Positions 44,558 to 53,955 of a DNA stretch of 64,000 nt are shown in pieces. Location: positions 2,754,371-2,818,370 of the forward strand of contig NC_023135.1 of NCBI RefSeq assembly GCF_000511355.1. The letters run 5' to 3'. The DNA is from Leisingera methylohalidivorans DSM 14336 (GTDB lineage Bacteria > Pseudomonadota > Alphaproteobacteria > Rhodobacterales > Rhodobacteraceae). Below the pieces are notes generated by a model. It did no database searches and had not been told where the DNA came from. It saw nothing but the letters and a program-made list of their open reading frames with translations. The position numbers were made by a program, and so were the translations under genes. How positions within the stretch are numbered: position 1 is the first letter of the stretch; every line of letters starts with the position of its first letter.

Positions 44558-47203
44558 TCAGGCTTGCAGCCTCCAGGGGTCTTCCTGATCCAGACCATCT
44601 GAAACTGACCCGGAATCTGAATTTGTCCTGAAGGCGCCGATGGCTCCTGCCATGGCCTGTGCCTCTTTCGACAGGCCCAGGCTTGAGGAGGTGACCTCTT
44701 CGAACAGGGCAGCATTGCGGGTGGTGGCGTCGTCAAGATTGGACATTGCCGAATTGATCTCCTGCAAGCTGCCGGATTGTTCGGAAGAGGCCTGGGAAAT
44801 GGTTTTCATCAGATCCGCTGCACTCGCGACCGAGGTGGAAATTTCACCAATTGCCGTGCGGGTCTGTTCCACCAGATCCGCACCGAGTTCCACATTTTTG
44901 CCGGCCTCATCCACCAAAGCAGAGATTTCAGTCGCGGCTTCTTTCGACCGGTGCGCCAAGGTTCGCACTTCAGAGGCAACCACCGCAAAGCCCTTGCCAA
45001 CAGTGCCCGCACGTGCGGCCTCAACCCCGGCATTCAACGCCAGAAGATTGGTCTGCTGGGCAATCGCCTCGATCATGCCGATGATCTGCGAGATTTTCTC
45101 CGAGCTTTCCTTGATCGCTTCCATAGCGCCGTAGGTCCGCTTCACCACATCAATGCTGGCGCTGGCATTTTCGCGCGCCGCTTCAACAGAGGCTGACGCC
45201 TCGCTCGAAGCCTGGGCGGTGCTGGTAATGGAAACCGAGAGCTGGTTCACAGCAGCGGCTGTGCCGGCCAGCGTCTGCGCAGTATGCTCCGAGCGTTCGG
45301 ACAGATCACGGGAGGCCGAGGAGATTTCAGTGCTGCCGCCGGCAATCGACTGGCCGCTTGCGCTGAGGCTGCTCACCGACACCTCCAGTTTTTCCAGCGC
45401 CGCATTGAAATCATCTCTCAGCTTCGCATAGCCCTCGCCCATCTCGCCGCGGATCCGAACTGTGAGATCGCCTTGCGACAGCTGCTCCAGCCCCTCGCCA
45501 ATGGCCGTGACCGCCGCCGTCTGCTCTGCCAGGCGGGCATTACGCTCTTCATCCGCTGCAGCCTCGACCTCTGCCTTCTCCACCAGCCCGTCGCGGAACA
45601 CCGACAGCGCTGTGGCAATCCGGAAAATTTCGTCACTCGACCGCTCATACCCCGTCACAGGGCGCAGGTTGCCTGCAGCCAGCCGCTCGGTGGTGGCGCT
45701 GATTTTTGCCAGAGGGCGAAGCACGAGGATCCGGGTCAGAACCAGGGACGCAACGAACACTGCTGCAGCCACAGCCGCCAGAATCTGCAGTCGGTGCTGC
45801 GCCGCTCCCACCTCATTCGCAAGACCGCCCGCAATGGATGCTATCTCCAGCTGGCTTTCTGCCCCGAGACTGGTTGCATGATGCGCAAATTCCAACACTG
45901 CATTCACGGTCGCCTGCGACGCCGCAGCAGCCGCAGCCGTAGCCTCCAGCGACGCCACTTTGAAGACCGGCAGCCCCTCGGACGGATCGGCAAGACCAAC
46001 CAATTCCTCAAGCTCCTGCGCAAAGACCCCATCGTTGAAAGCGGCATAGCCCTGAAGCGCCTTGGAAGCCTCCTGCAGCGGAGCTGCAGCAGCGTTGGCA
46101 GAACCGACATCATGCGCAGCGGCCACATCCAGTGCTGCGACTTGAAAGGCACTGATCCAGCCGTTGATTTCCAGCAGCTGCTGCAGCACGCCGACTTCGT
46201 TATCCAACAGTCCCTGAATGGCCATCCGATTGTCAGAACTCGCCTGGGTTGCTGCAACAGAAAGAGTGAACACCATTCGCTCCATTGCCTGGGTCAGCGG
46301 GCGTACGCTGGCGTTGCGAGCGCTCAGCACGTCCTTGCGGCTGTCTTTCAGCTCCTTGCGGCTTGCGGTGAGTGTATAGCGGAACAGTTCCACACCCGCG
46401 CGGACCTTCTTGGCCCTGAATGTATCCAGGCCCAGATCTTCCAGCCGCCCCATGACCGGCTCAAGCCGGCTCAAAGCATCATTGGCCATCTTTTTGAGCG
46501 CCCGCTTGGTCGGAACGTCGCGCACATGGCCCAGGGCCAAAGCCGCACCGGACAAGACACTGATATCAGCGCGAGCCTCCAAAAGCGTTTGCAGACTGCC
46601 GAATTGTTGCTCAACCAGATTTTTGAGCACCTGATCAACCTGGCCAATGGTGTGTTCTCCGCCGGCCATCAAACTGTCGCTGGCCTTTGATGCGACCTCG
46701 ACAAGCTTCTCCTGCACCGTTTGACTTAGGGCCTGCAAGCTGGCGGTCTGGGAGTCGATCCAGGCCTGGTTGCGGAAGGCGCCTTTGCGGGCCGTGATCA
46801 GATTATTGAGCATTTCCGAGGCCGCGGCAGCCTCCGATTTAAACAGAGTCCGCTCTGCCGCAGGCAGTTCTTCCAAGCTGTTTTCAAGATGAGAAATCGC
46901 GGCAGCCGCTTCCTTCTCGGCTTGGGCAAGCTCTTCAACTGATCCAGCTTGCAAGACCGTGATCATGGCATCCTTTGCCCGGCTTCCCGCCTTGATAAGG
47001 TGGCCGCTCAGCTCCAGCAGGGGCACCTTCTGTTCCGTCAAAACCTCCATCTGGCGGCCGGCTTGGGAAAAAACCAGAGTGACCAGAATGCCGCCGACAG
47101 CTAATGCGGCCCCCATAGCCATCAGGATCAGCGTGATTTTTGCGCCGAGGCTTGAAAACAAACGGAAACCGCGCTTGGCGGGAAGTTTTTTCTTTGAAGT
47201 CAT
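44558..47203 (-). CDS. methyl-accepting chemotaxis protein
   Basis: This 881-residue chemoreceptor starts at 47203 (MTSKKKLPAKRGF). It has a first membrane helix at residues ~20-45 and an unusually long (~460-residue) helical periplasmic region with two related helical-bundle halves. A second membrane helix near residues 500-520 is followed by HAMP and the signalling domain with the hairpin tip EAIAQQTNLLALNAGVEAAR. The C-terminus DPWRLQA does not match the usual NWEEF-type tether. The ligand is unknown. No che genes are adjacent. Confidence 0.9.
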   Translation of the reverse strand: MTSKKKLPAKRGFRLFSSLGAKITLILMAMGAALAVGGILVTLVFSQAGRQMEVLTEQKVPLLELSGHLIKAGSRAKDAMITVLQAGSVEELAQAEKEAAAAISHLENSLEELPAAERTLFKSEAAAASEMLNNLITARKGAFRNQAWIDSQTASLQALSQTVQEKLVEVASKASDSLMAGGEHTIGQVDQVLKNLVEQQFGSLQTLLEARADISVLSGAALALGHVRDVPTKRALKKMANDALSRLEPVMGRLEDLGLDTFRAKKVRAGVELFRYTLTASRKELKDSRKDVLSARNASVRPLTQAMERMVFTLSVAATQASSDNRMAIQGLLDNEVGVLQQLLEINGWISAFQVAALDVAAAHDVGSANAAAAPLQEASKALQGYAAFNDGVFAQELEELVGLADPSEGLPVFKVASLEATAAAAAASQATVNAVLEFAHHATSLGAESQLEIASIAGGLANEVGAAQHRLQILAAVAAAVFVASLVLTRILVLRPLAKISATTERLAAGNLRPVTGYERSSDEIFRIATALSVFRDGLVEKAEVEAAADEERNARLAEQTAAVTAIGEGLEQLSQGDLTVRIRGEMGEGYAKLRDDFNAALEKLEVSVSSLSASGQSIAGGSTEISSASRDLSERSEHTAQTLAGTAAAVNQLSVSITSTAQASSEASASVEAARENASASIDVVKRTYGAMEAIKESSEKISQIIGMIEAIAQQTNLLALNAGVEAARAGTVGKGFAVVASEVRTLAHRSKEAATEISALVDEAGKNVELGADLVEQTRTAIGEISTSVASAADLMKTISQASSEQSGSLQEINSAMSNLDDATTRNAALFEEVTSSSLGLSKEAQAMAGAIGAFRTNSDSGSVSDGLDQEDPWRLQA

Positions 47204-47446
47204 AGTATCACCCAAGGCATCCACCCATATTCCGTGCCAAGACCGAACGAGCTTCCGGCCCCGCCGCCGCCATCGGCAGGCCAGGCATTCAATGGTGCAG
47301 GACCGCTGCCGCACAGCTACCCGCGTCTCCTAGGTAAAAAGGACGCAAGAACTTAAAAAAACATGAGCGGCAATCGTAATATCAGTTGGATTTTACCGAC
47401 AGACCGTGAATGCGACCTGCTGGAAACGCCGGTTCAGCACCACCGT

Positions 47447-47905
47447 TCAGGTTTCGCCGGAGAGACGGCGCACCGCGTGCAGGGGCAAATTTATGGTTTC
47501 GGTAACAGGCCTGTAACCGGAAAGCGGATCGAAGACATGCCGGATCTGCCCGCCATCGCGGCCGGTGGTCAGCAGCACCGGACGGCCATTCACCTGCTGG
47601 CCAGAAACAGTAACTGGCAAGGTGCCTGTCAACCAGCCACCATAACTGACGGCGCCGCCGCCGCTGCGAATGACAATTTCGAAATAGTCCAGCGCAGCCA
47701 TTTTGAAGATGAGATCCGGCACCTCGCATGGCCCGCCGCCCAGATGCTCGACCGTAAGTTCGGCACCAATAAGGTTTTGCACTGAATACCCCCAGCGGTG
47801 CATGAAATCCTCAACAACATTCAGGATCTCTTGCGTCCGCTCCTCGGGCCGCACACCCGGGCCGTATTCCGAAAACCGACGTTCGAAAGACAGTTGCTCA
47901 GGCAC
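47447..47905 (-). CDS. hypothetical protein with GTG start
   Basis: This 152-residue protein has no recognised family. AGGAGG just upstream supports the GTG at 47905 (read MPEQLSFERRF) over an open extension to 47974. Sequence such as SVQNLIGAELTVEHLGGGP and SGGGAVSYGGWLTGTLPVT suggests a mixed alpha/beta fold, without clear catalytic residues. It follows the winged-helix/TPR regulator gene on the same strand after 153 bases and may be its target. Confidence 0.6.
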   Translation of the reverse strand: MPEQLSFERRFSEYGPGVRPEERTQEILNVVEDFMHRWGYSVQNLIGAELTVEHLGGGPCEVPDLIFKMAALDYFEIVIRSGGGAVSYGGWLTGTLPVTVSGQQVNGRPVLLTTGRDGGQIRHVFDPLSGYRPVTETINLPLHAVRRLSGET

Positions 47906-48058
47906 TCCGCCTCCTAGACCTAAATTCAGGGCCAAACTGCCCGATTTGACGCTGGTTACAGCAAGACCTAGCACGTACGTCCGTTACCCCGCAAAAGGTA
48001 CTTTTGAAATACAGGTTTCCCTGCGTCACAGCGGCTTTTGCATAACCGCTTGGCCGGA

Positions 48059-49717
48059 CTATTCCGGCACCCCCGCTTGGCGCAAGGCGGAAGCCCATTC
48101 CTGTCCCGCCGGGCTCATCGCCGCAGGATTGTCGCGCTGGAACTGCGACAGACAGAACTCCGGCGCCGCCTTAAGCAGCTTTTTGACTGTGCTTCGGGCT
48201 TCCGCGCCCCGACCGGACATTTGCAGGGCGATCGCCTTGGAACGCAGCGGCACTGGAAAAGCTCCCTTGGCTTCCAGCGACCGCTCAGAAAGCTCAATTG
48301 CGCGGCCAAAGTTGCGGGCGGACAAGTACGCCAGAGCCGAAAGCGCGTCGAAATAATACCGCTGCGGCCCTAAGGGGGTCAGCCGCCGGGCCGCGTCGGT
48401 CATTTGCACCGCCTCATCCGGCATGTCCTGATACGCCAGTGTCGCTCCTTTCAGCAGCAGCGCCAGCGCCTCGTTCGGATTGTCGCGCAGTGCCAGGTCA
48501 TAGGCGTCTTGTGCCAGATCGAAGCGGAACGTCAGATGGCTGGAGATAAGCCCCTTGAGTGTATGAGCCAATGAGAAGCCCGGTGCAGCGTCGATGGCGG
48601 CTTCTGCCATCCGGCTGGCCAAACGGCTGTCCTCTCCACGATTCGGAGACAAGCCCTTTTCAACCCGCATCACATGCCAGAATCCCATCCAAGTCAGCGG
48701 CAGCGCATGCTTTGGCTCCCGTTCAAGCAGATGCGACAGGATCTCGTGCGCTTGCTGGAATTTACGCGTGTCCATTTCCTGCATCAGCGAAATCGCCGCC
48801 ATCAGCAGAGTATGGCTTTCCAGGGTGGACAGCGGCTTGAAGCCCGCCAGCCGGACAGCTTCACCCGCGGCGGTTTGCCCGATTTGCTGAGTGGCATTGC
48901 GCAGCACCGCACTGCGGCCCCTCAGCAGGTTGCCTTTGCTGCCCTCGAAGCTGCGCGACCAGATCACTTTTTCGCGGACTGTATCATGCAGATCAACCTC
49001 AGCCCGGAACCGGTTTCCGTCGCAGCTAACCGTGCCCGACACCAAGTAATCGACCCCCGCGATAGAGGACACTTCGGCCGGGCGCACCGTTTCCGGGTCA
49101 AATTGACGCGATGCCAGATATGAGGTGACCGAGAACGCCCAGCTGCGCGATAAATACCGCGACAATTCTTCAGACATCAGCGATCCCAGCGGCATAGAGG
49201 CCTCGCCCGGAGCACGATGCACAAAGGGCAGCACCGCAATCGAAGGCAACAGGCCATCCATGATAAGACGGCCTGGCGATGTTCCCGCATGCGGCCCGGA
49301 CCGGGTCGCTCCGCGGGCGAATTCCGCCCGGACTTCGCTCAGCCAAGCATTAAAAGCGGTCTCATAAGGAAGTTCGAACCCTTCCATGAAAACCGCATTG
49401 CCCACGCAGCTGTCGAGCTCCACCCGGGTCAGGTCGAGGATGACCCGTTCCCGGTTTGCAAACATCAGTTTGGCTGCTTCAGGACCCAGATGCCGGCGCA
49501 GCGTCGACAAGGCAGTTCGCAGGCTTGCCTTTGCCTGCTCGGGCTGCGCCAGACACCACAATGTCTTTTCCAGAAACGCCCGCGTGCGGATCCCGCCGTC
49601 AGCCGTGGACAAAAGCGCCAGCAGAGCCTGATGTTTCGCCCCAAGCTGTACATTAGCTCCACCTGCGTGAAAGACGCCGAATGCGCCAAACCGGCATATT
49701 CTTAGAAAAACAGTCAT
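48059..49717 (-). CDS. SARP/OmpR-type winged-helix regulator with TPR domain
   Basis: This 552-residue protein has an N-terminal winged-helix DNA-binding region (residues ~8-95, with RTRAFLEKTLWCLAQPEQAKASLRTALSTLRRHLG), as in SARP/CadC-like activators of alphaproteobacteria. A central domain (~150-270) resembles the TolB-N/FlgO-like segment (IAVLPFVHRAPGE) often seen in adenylate-cyclase-like regulators. TPR-like helical repeats complete the C-terminus (~320-540). No cyclase catalytic domain is visible. The upstream region is AT-rich, with repeated TTGCA elements. Confidence 0.72.
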   Translation of the reverse strand: MTVFLRICRFGAFGVFHAGGANVQLGAKHQALLALLSTADGGIRTRAFLEKTLWCLAQPEQAKASLRTALSTLRRHLGPEAAKLMFANRERVILDLTRVELDSCVGNAVFMEGFELPYETAFNAWLSEVRAEFARGATRSGPHAGTSPGRLIMDGLLPSIAVLPFVHRAPGEASMPLGSLMSEELSRYLSRSWAFSVTSYLASRQFDPETVRPAEVSSIAGVDYLVSGTVSCDGNRFRAEVDLHDTVREKVIWSRSFEGSKGNLLRGRSAVLRNATQQIGQTAAGEAVRLAGFKPLSTLESHTLLMAAISLMQEMDTRKFQQAHEILSHLLEREPKHALPLTWMGFWHVMRVEKGLSPNRGEDSRLASRMAEAAIDAAPGFSLAHTLKGLISSHLTFRFDLAQDAYDLALRDNPNEALALLLKGATLAYQDMPDEAVQMTDAARRLTPLGPQRYYFDALSALAYLSARNFGRAIELSERSLEAKGAFPVPLRSKAIALQMSGRGAEARSTVKKLLKAAPEFCLSQFQRDNPAAMSPAGQEWASALRQAGVPE

Positions 49718-50120
49718 CTGTTAACTCCACAAATGCACATCGCACGCAAAATTAAAGTAGCGTTACATTGCATTATGCGAATAATTTTTGCAATTGCTGA
49801 TTGCATTTCTTATCAATTTACCTCGACGCTAATTCCTGAAAGCCAGCGATCACATCTGAGGCTTGCATTCTGTCTCGCATAACGACCCACAGATAAATAG
49901 ACGTTTGGAGTAACTGGATTTAGTGTAACTTACAGTCTCCCCGCAGCAAGACGGACTTGCCCCCCTTTGGGGCGCAAACCCGCACGCATAAACTGCAATA
50001 AACCATCCATTCGGGAAGAGCAGGACCATCTTTTTCCGCCAAGAAAATTTATGGAGGCTTCCTACCTGCATCGAAACCCAAATCTTCAGGCCTCGGCCCG
50101 TGTCGTTCCGATACTGGCGC
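49718..50120. promoter_or_regulatory. AT-rich upstream region with repeated TTGCA elements
   Basis: This ~400-base region lies upstream of the winged-helix/TPR gene and downstream of the metallo-beta-lactamase-fold gene. The part nearest the regulator (49740-49830) is markedly AT-rich and has TTGCA at 49768, 49788 and 49801, partly within short inverted repeats. It probably carries the regulator's promoter. No gene is supportable; the short open frames lack ribosome-binding sites. Confidence 0.4.
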
Positions 50121-51032
50121 TCATGCCGCTGGCACAAAGCGGTAGCCGCTGCCAAAGCGTTCTGCCCGGCCAATACCGCCACCGGGTAAATGATAGCCGA
50201 TCAGCTGCATTTGTCCGGCGGCAAGCTGGTCCAGCAGGCGCATCCGTGTCGCAGCAGCCTTTTGCGGTTCCTGGTCAGCACCAACCGGCCTGCCAGGCTC
50301 AGCAAAGCTCACGTGATGATTGCCCACCGCGTCCCCTAATACCAGAACACCGTCACTGCCATCGCGGACTTCAAAAGACATATGCCCCGGTGTGTGGCCT
50401 GGTGTAGCCACAGCAGCCACTCCCGGCAGGATCTCCTCGCCGTCCCGGAACAGCTGCACTTTGTCTTCCAGTTGTTCCATCCGGCGCCGGGCTCCAATGG
50501 CCATCGCCGCCCGGCTGCTGCCAATGCTGTCTACGGTCTCCGGGTCGAACCAGTAGTCCCATTCCCTCTGCCCCATCAGGTATGCCGCGCGGGGAAACAG
50601 CAGATCATCAAAATCATCCAGCACTCCCCACAGGTGATCGGGATGGCAGTGCGTGAAGACCACATGTGTAACCTCCTCAGGCCTGACACCAAGGACATCC
50701 AGCGCGCCGGGCAGGTTTCCCGCACTCTCCTGAAAACCAGGTCCGGCACCCGCATCGAACAGAACAACTCTGCTCTCTTCGCGCAGCAAGGTTACATTCA
50801 CATCCGGCGTCAGCGGCCCGGCGGGAAGCCCGTACTGTTCCAGTGCTTGCTGCAGAACATCCGGCGCTAGCCCGTCAAACAGAAACTCCGGCGGCAAATT
50901 AAGATAACCGTCCGAAACCGTCGCAATCCGCTTGTTGCCCAATGTAATTTGCGCTGAAGACCAGCCGGGGACAGCCGCCACGGCCAGTCCTGCTGCAGCC
51001 GACACGCCAAATTCGCGTCTGGTAAATGCCAT
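50121..51032 (-). CDS. Tat-exported metallo-beta-lactamase-fold hydrolase
   Basis: This 303-residue protein has a twin-arginine signal (TRREFGVSAAAGLAVAAV) and the zinc motif THCHPDHLWG (HxHxDH) near residue 128. Further ligands are in TPGHTPGHMS and VLGDAV. It belongs to the broad MBL-fold group that includes lactonases and arylsulfatase-like hydrolases; the substrate is unknown. It lies beside the pca regulator on the same strand, but a functional link is not shown. Confidence 0.87.
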   Translation of the reverse strand: MAFTRREFGVSAAAGLAVAAVPGWSSAQITLGNKRIATVSDGYLNLPPEFLFDGLAPDVLQQALEQYGLPAGPLTPDVNVTLLREESRVVLFDAGAGPGFQESAGNLPGALDVLGVRPEEVTHVVFTHCHPDHLWGVLDDFDDLLFPRAAYLMGQREWDYWFDPETVDSIGSSRAAMAIGARRRMEQLEDKVQLFRDGEEILPGVAAVATPGHTPGHMSFEVRDGSDGVLVLGDAVGNHHVSFAEPGRPVGADQEPQKAAATRMRLLDQLAAGQMQLIGYHLPGGGIGRAERFGSGYRFVPAA

Positions 51033-51170
51033 ACCATTTCCTTTCCGTCTCGCCGCGCAATCAAATGCACAAACAATGTTTGATGAATGTTACATCCTTA
51101 CGGCAATAAGGGACAATAAGAGAACCGCACGGCGATGCCTCAGTCCGGCATACCAAGACATGAGCGGCTT

Positions 51171-52100
51171 TTAGGTCAGCCCCTGTGCTGTACAAGCTTT
51201 TCGCAGGGCTGCGCAAAACCTCTGGGCTGCAGCCGAAAGCTGATGCTCCCGCCGGACACACAGCCCCACGGGGCCAAGGGTGCTGTCCGTATTCAAGGGC
51301 AGCACTGCCATGCTGCCAGCTTCCAGCTCCGGCCGCACCACGCCTTGGCTGATGATCCAGATCGCCCGGTGCGCCAGCACAAAGCGCCTCCCGAAGGTGG
51401 AGGAGACAGTTTCGATCGGAAACCGGGGCAGTGGCAGACCCTGCTCCAGAAACACCCGTTCGACCAACGGCCGGATTATCGACCCTTCAGACGGCATCAG
51501 CACCGGGTAGTCCTCAAATGCTGAAGTCGGCACATGCCCGGCTCCAGCTAAGGGATGGTCCCGCGCGACAACGGCCGCCACCCGCTCGCGGTAGAGCGGG
51601 TCAAATTCCACGCCCGCCATAGTTTCCGGCGCGGGCATCCTGCCAACCACCAAATCCAGCCCGCCCCGGCGCAGCTGATCAATCAGATACTGGTTGTCAC
51701 CGGACATCACCCTGAACCGCCCCGGCGTACCGCTGCATCCGTGCAGTCGCGCCAGCGTGTCCGGAACCAGATCGGCAGCGACGGTGGGCAATGCGCCAAT
51801 GGCAACCAGCGGTCCATCTGCCTCGTCCAGGCCACGCAACAGCGCCACCCCGTCGCGCGCCAGCGCCAGGCTGCGACCGGCATGATCCCGGAACAGCTCA
51901 CCATACCCGCTGAGCCGGATTCCGCGGCCATGCTTTTCGACCAGCGGCTTGCCGCAAACTTCCTCCAATTCGCGCAACGCCCGTGTCACCGCGGGTTGCG
52001 TCATACCCAAGGCCCCGGCCGCCTGGGTGACGCTCATCTTGCGGGCCACCTCAACGAAGACCTCAAGATGGCGCAGTTTCAATGAAGACGATAGCAGCAT
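51171..52100 (-). CDS. pcaQ: LysR-family activator of protocatechuate genes
   Basis: This 309-residue LysR-type regulator has an N-terminal helix-turn-helix (SVTQAAGALGMTQPAVTRALRE) and a substrate-binding domain with the PcaQ-like TLARLHGCSGTPGRFRVMSG. It is divergent from pcaC across 88 bases, which should contain the PcaQ-binding site. In rhizobia and roseobacters PcaQ activates the pca operon with beta-carboxy-cis,cis-muconate as co-inducer. Confidence 0.9.
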   Translation of the reverse strand: MLLSSSLKLRHLEVFVEVARKMSVTQAAGALGMTQPAVTRALRELEEVCGKPLVEKHGRGIRLSGYGELFRDHAGRSLALARDGVALLRGLDEADGPLVAIGALPTVAADLVPDTLARLHGCSGTPGRFRVMSGDNQYLIDQLRRGGLDLVVGRMPAPETMAGVEFDPLYRERVAAVVARDHPLAGAGHVPTSAFEDYPVLMPSEGSIIRPLVERVFLEQGLPLPRFPIETVSSTFGRRFVLAHRAIWIISQGVVRPELEAGSMAVLPLNTDSTLGPVGLCVRREHQLSAAAQRFCAALRKACTAQGLT

Positions 52101-52188
52101 ACCGGTCTGGTTATGATTTCATGCGTTATTCAAGATTATACAGATCAGCTCCGATATGCGATACTTAATTCATCACAAGGAGAGCAGG

Positions 52189-52587
52189 ATGACGCAGCAG
52201 GACCGGTATAGCCAGGGCATGCAAATCAGGCGCAAGGTGCTTGGCGACGCCCATGTGGAGCGCGCCGAGGCTGCCAAAACTGCGCTGGACGCCCCCTTTC
52301 AGGAGCTGATCACCGAAGCTGCCTGGGGCACGGTCTGGGCCTCGGACCGGATTTCACTGCGGGAACGGTCTATGCTGACACTGGCGTTGCTGGCCGCCAC
52401 CGGAAATTTCGACGAGATTCCGATGCACATCCGCGCCACCGCCCGAACCGGCGCCAGCCAGGAGGATGTCATCGAGGTCTTCCAGCATGCCGCCATCTAT
52501 GCCGGAGTGCCGCGCGCAAACCGCGCGCTGAAGCTGGCCAAGGAAACCTATGCCGAAATGGCCGCCGAGGGAGGAGACCCCGCATGA
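52189..52587 (+). CDS. pcaC: 4-carboxymuconolactone decarboxylase
   Basis: This 132-residue enzyme of the CMD/AhpD-like family starts at 52189 ([19 protein letters not shown]) after AAGGAGAG. Conserved [18 protein letters not shown] and [20 protein letters not shown] are present. It decarboxylates 4-carboxymuconolactone to beta-ketoadipate enol-lactone. The gene overlaps pcaH by four bases. In related genomes pcaD often precedes it; here it is the first gene after the divergent promoter. Confidence 0.93.
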   Translation: MTQQDRYSQGMQIRRKVLGDAHVERAEAAKTALDAPFQELITEAAWGTVWASDRISLRERSMLTLALLAATGNFDEIPMHIRATARTGASQEDVIEVFQHAAIYAGVPRANRALKLAKETYAEMAAEGGDPA

Positions 52588-53321
52588 GCACGCTGCCGGA
52601 ACAGGGGGAATTCTATTCCCGCGACCGCCGCTGGCATCCAGCCGCAGTGTCGCAAGACTACAAGACCTCGGTCACCCGCGCGCCGCAATATCCGCTGATC
52701 AGCCTGGAAAACACCGCCAGCGAAATCACCGGTCCGGTATTCGGCCACAACGACATCGCCGCCACCGACAATGATCTTCTGACAAACTTTGCCCAGCCCG
52801 GCGAAAGCCCGATCGGCGAGCGGATCATCGTGCATGGCAGGGTGCTGGATGAAAACGCGCGTCCGGTGCCGAATACGCTGGTGGAGATCTGGCAGGCCAA
52901 CGCCTCTGGCCGCTACCGGCACAAAAAGGACACCTACCTGGGGGCGCTGGATCCAAATTTCGGCGGCTGCGGGCGGACCCTGACGGATGAACACGGCTGC
53001 TACCATTTCCGCACTGTAAAACCCGGCGCCTACCCCTGGCGCAACCGGGTGAACGACTGGCGGCCGGCGCATATACACGTTTCGGTCTTTGGCACCGGCT
53101 TTGCCCAGCGGCTGATCACCCAGCATTATTTCGAGGGCGACCCGCTGATCGCCCGTTGCCCGATTGTGAACACAATCCCCGACCCGGCAGCAGTGGAGAT
53201 GCTGATCGCGCGCCTCGACATGAATGCCACCATTCCGCTTGACACTATGGCGTACCGCTTTGACATCGTGCTGCGCGGGCGCCGGTCCACCCTGTTTGAA
53301 AACCGGCTTGAGGGAAACTGA
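52584..53321 (+). CDS. pcaH: protocatechuate 3,4-dioxygenase beta subunit
   Basis: This 245-residue iron(III) intradiol dioxygenase subunit carries the catalytic iron. Expected Tyr and His ligand regions are visible ([40 protein letters not shown]). With PcaG it opens protocatechuate to beta-carboxy-cis,cis-muconate. It is translationally coupled to pcaC upstream and pcaG downstream. Confidence 0.95.
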   Translation: MSTLPEQGEFYSRDRRWHPAAVSQDYKTSVTRAPQYPLISLENTASEITGPVFGHNDIAATDNDLLTNFAQPGESPIGERIIVHGRVLDENARPVPNTLVEIWQANASGRYRHKKDTYLGALDPNFGGCGRTLTDEHGCYHFRTVKPGAYPWRNRVNDWRPAHIHVSVFGTGFAQRLITQHYFEGDPLIARCPIVNTIPDPAAVEMLIARLDMNATIPLDTMAYRFDIVLRGRRSTLFENRLEGN

Positions 53322-53941
53322 TGCCGCAGCTACCGCATTACCTTAAGGAAACTCCCTCGCAAACCGCGGGCCCGTATGTCCACATCGGCCTCGCTCCCGG
53401 TGCAGCGGGATTCGAGATCTACGATCAGGAACTTGGCCGCGACATTGCCGGCCCCAACGCCAAGGGTGAGCGTGTCCGCGTGGAGGGCATGGTGACGGAC
53501 GGCACCGGATCACCAGTCAAGGATGTTCTGCTGGAGGTCTGGCAGGCCAATGCTGACGGTATCTATGCCCACCCGGAACATGCCGGCGCGGTGGAAGACG
53601 GATTTCGCGGCTGGGGCCGGGTCATTACCGACTTTGGGACCGGCAATTGGGAGTTTGACACCGTGAAACCCGGCCCGGTGATGGGCCGCAACGGCCACAT
53701 AATGGCGCCGCATATCAACCTGTTGATCGTCGCCCGCGGCATCAACACGGGTCTAAACACCCGGATTTATTTCGACGACGAGGCACAGGCCAACGCCGCC
53801 GACCCGGTGCTGAGCCTGATCGAATGGGAGCACCGCCGACAGACCCTGATCGCCCGCCGCAGCGAGCGCGACGGCACCGTGGCCTACCGCTTTGACATCT
53901 GCTTGCAGGGCGATGGTGAAACCGTCTTTTTCGACATCTGA
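53321..53941 (+). CDS. pcaG: protocatechuate 3,4-dioxygenase alpha subunit
   Basis: This 206-residue alpha subunit is homologous to PcaH (ETPSQTAGPYVHIGLAPG, VLLEVWQANADGIYAHP, HINLLIVARGINTG) but lacks the iron ligands, as expected. It follows pcaH with a one-base stop/start overlap. The next gene, encoding a DUF849 enzyme, starts 14 bases later. Confidence 0.95.
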   Translation: MPQLPHYLKETPSQTAGPYVHIGLAPGAAGFEIYDQELGRDIAGPNAKGERVRVEGMVTDGTGSPVKDVLLEVWQANADGIYAHPEHAGAVEDGFRGWGRVITDFGTGNWEFDTVKPGPVMGRNGHIMAPHINLLIVARGINTGLNTRIYFDDEAQANAADPVLSLIEWEHRRQTLIARRSERDGTVAYRFDICLQGDGETVFFDI

Positions 53942-53955
53942 AAGGGGTTAGACTG

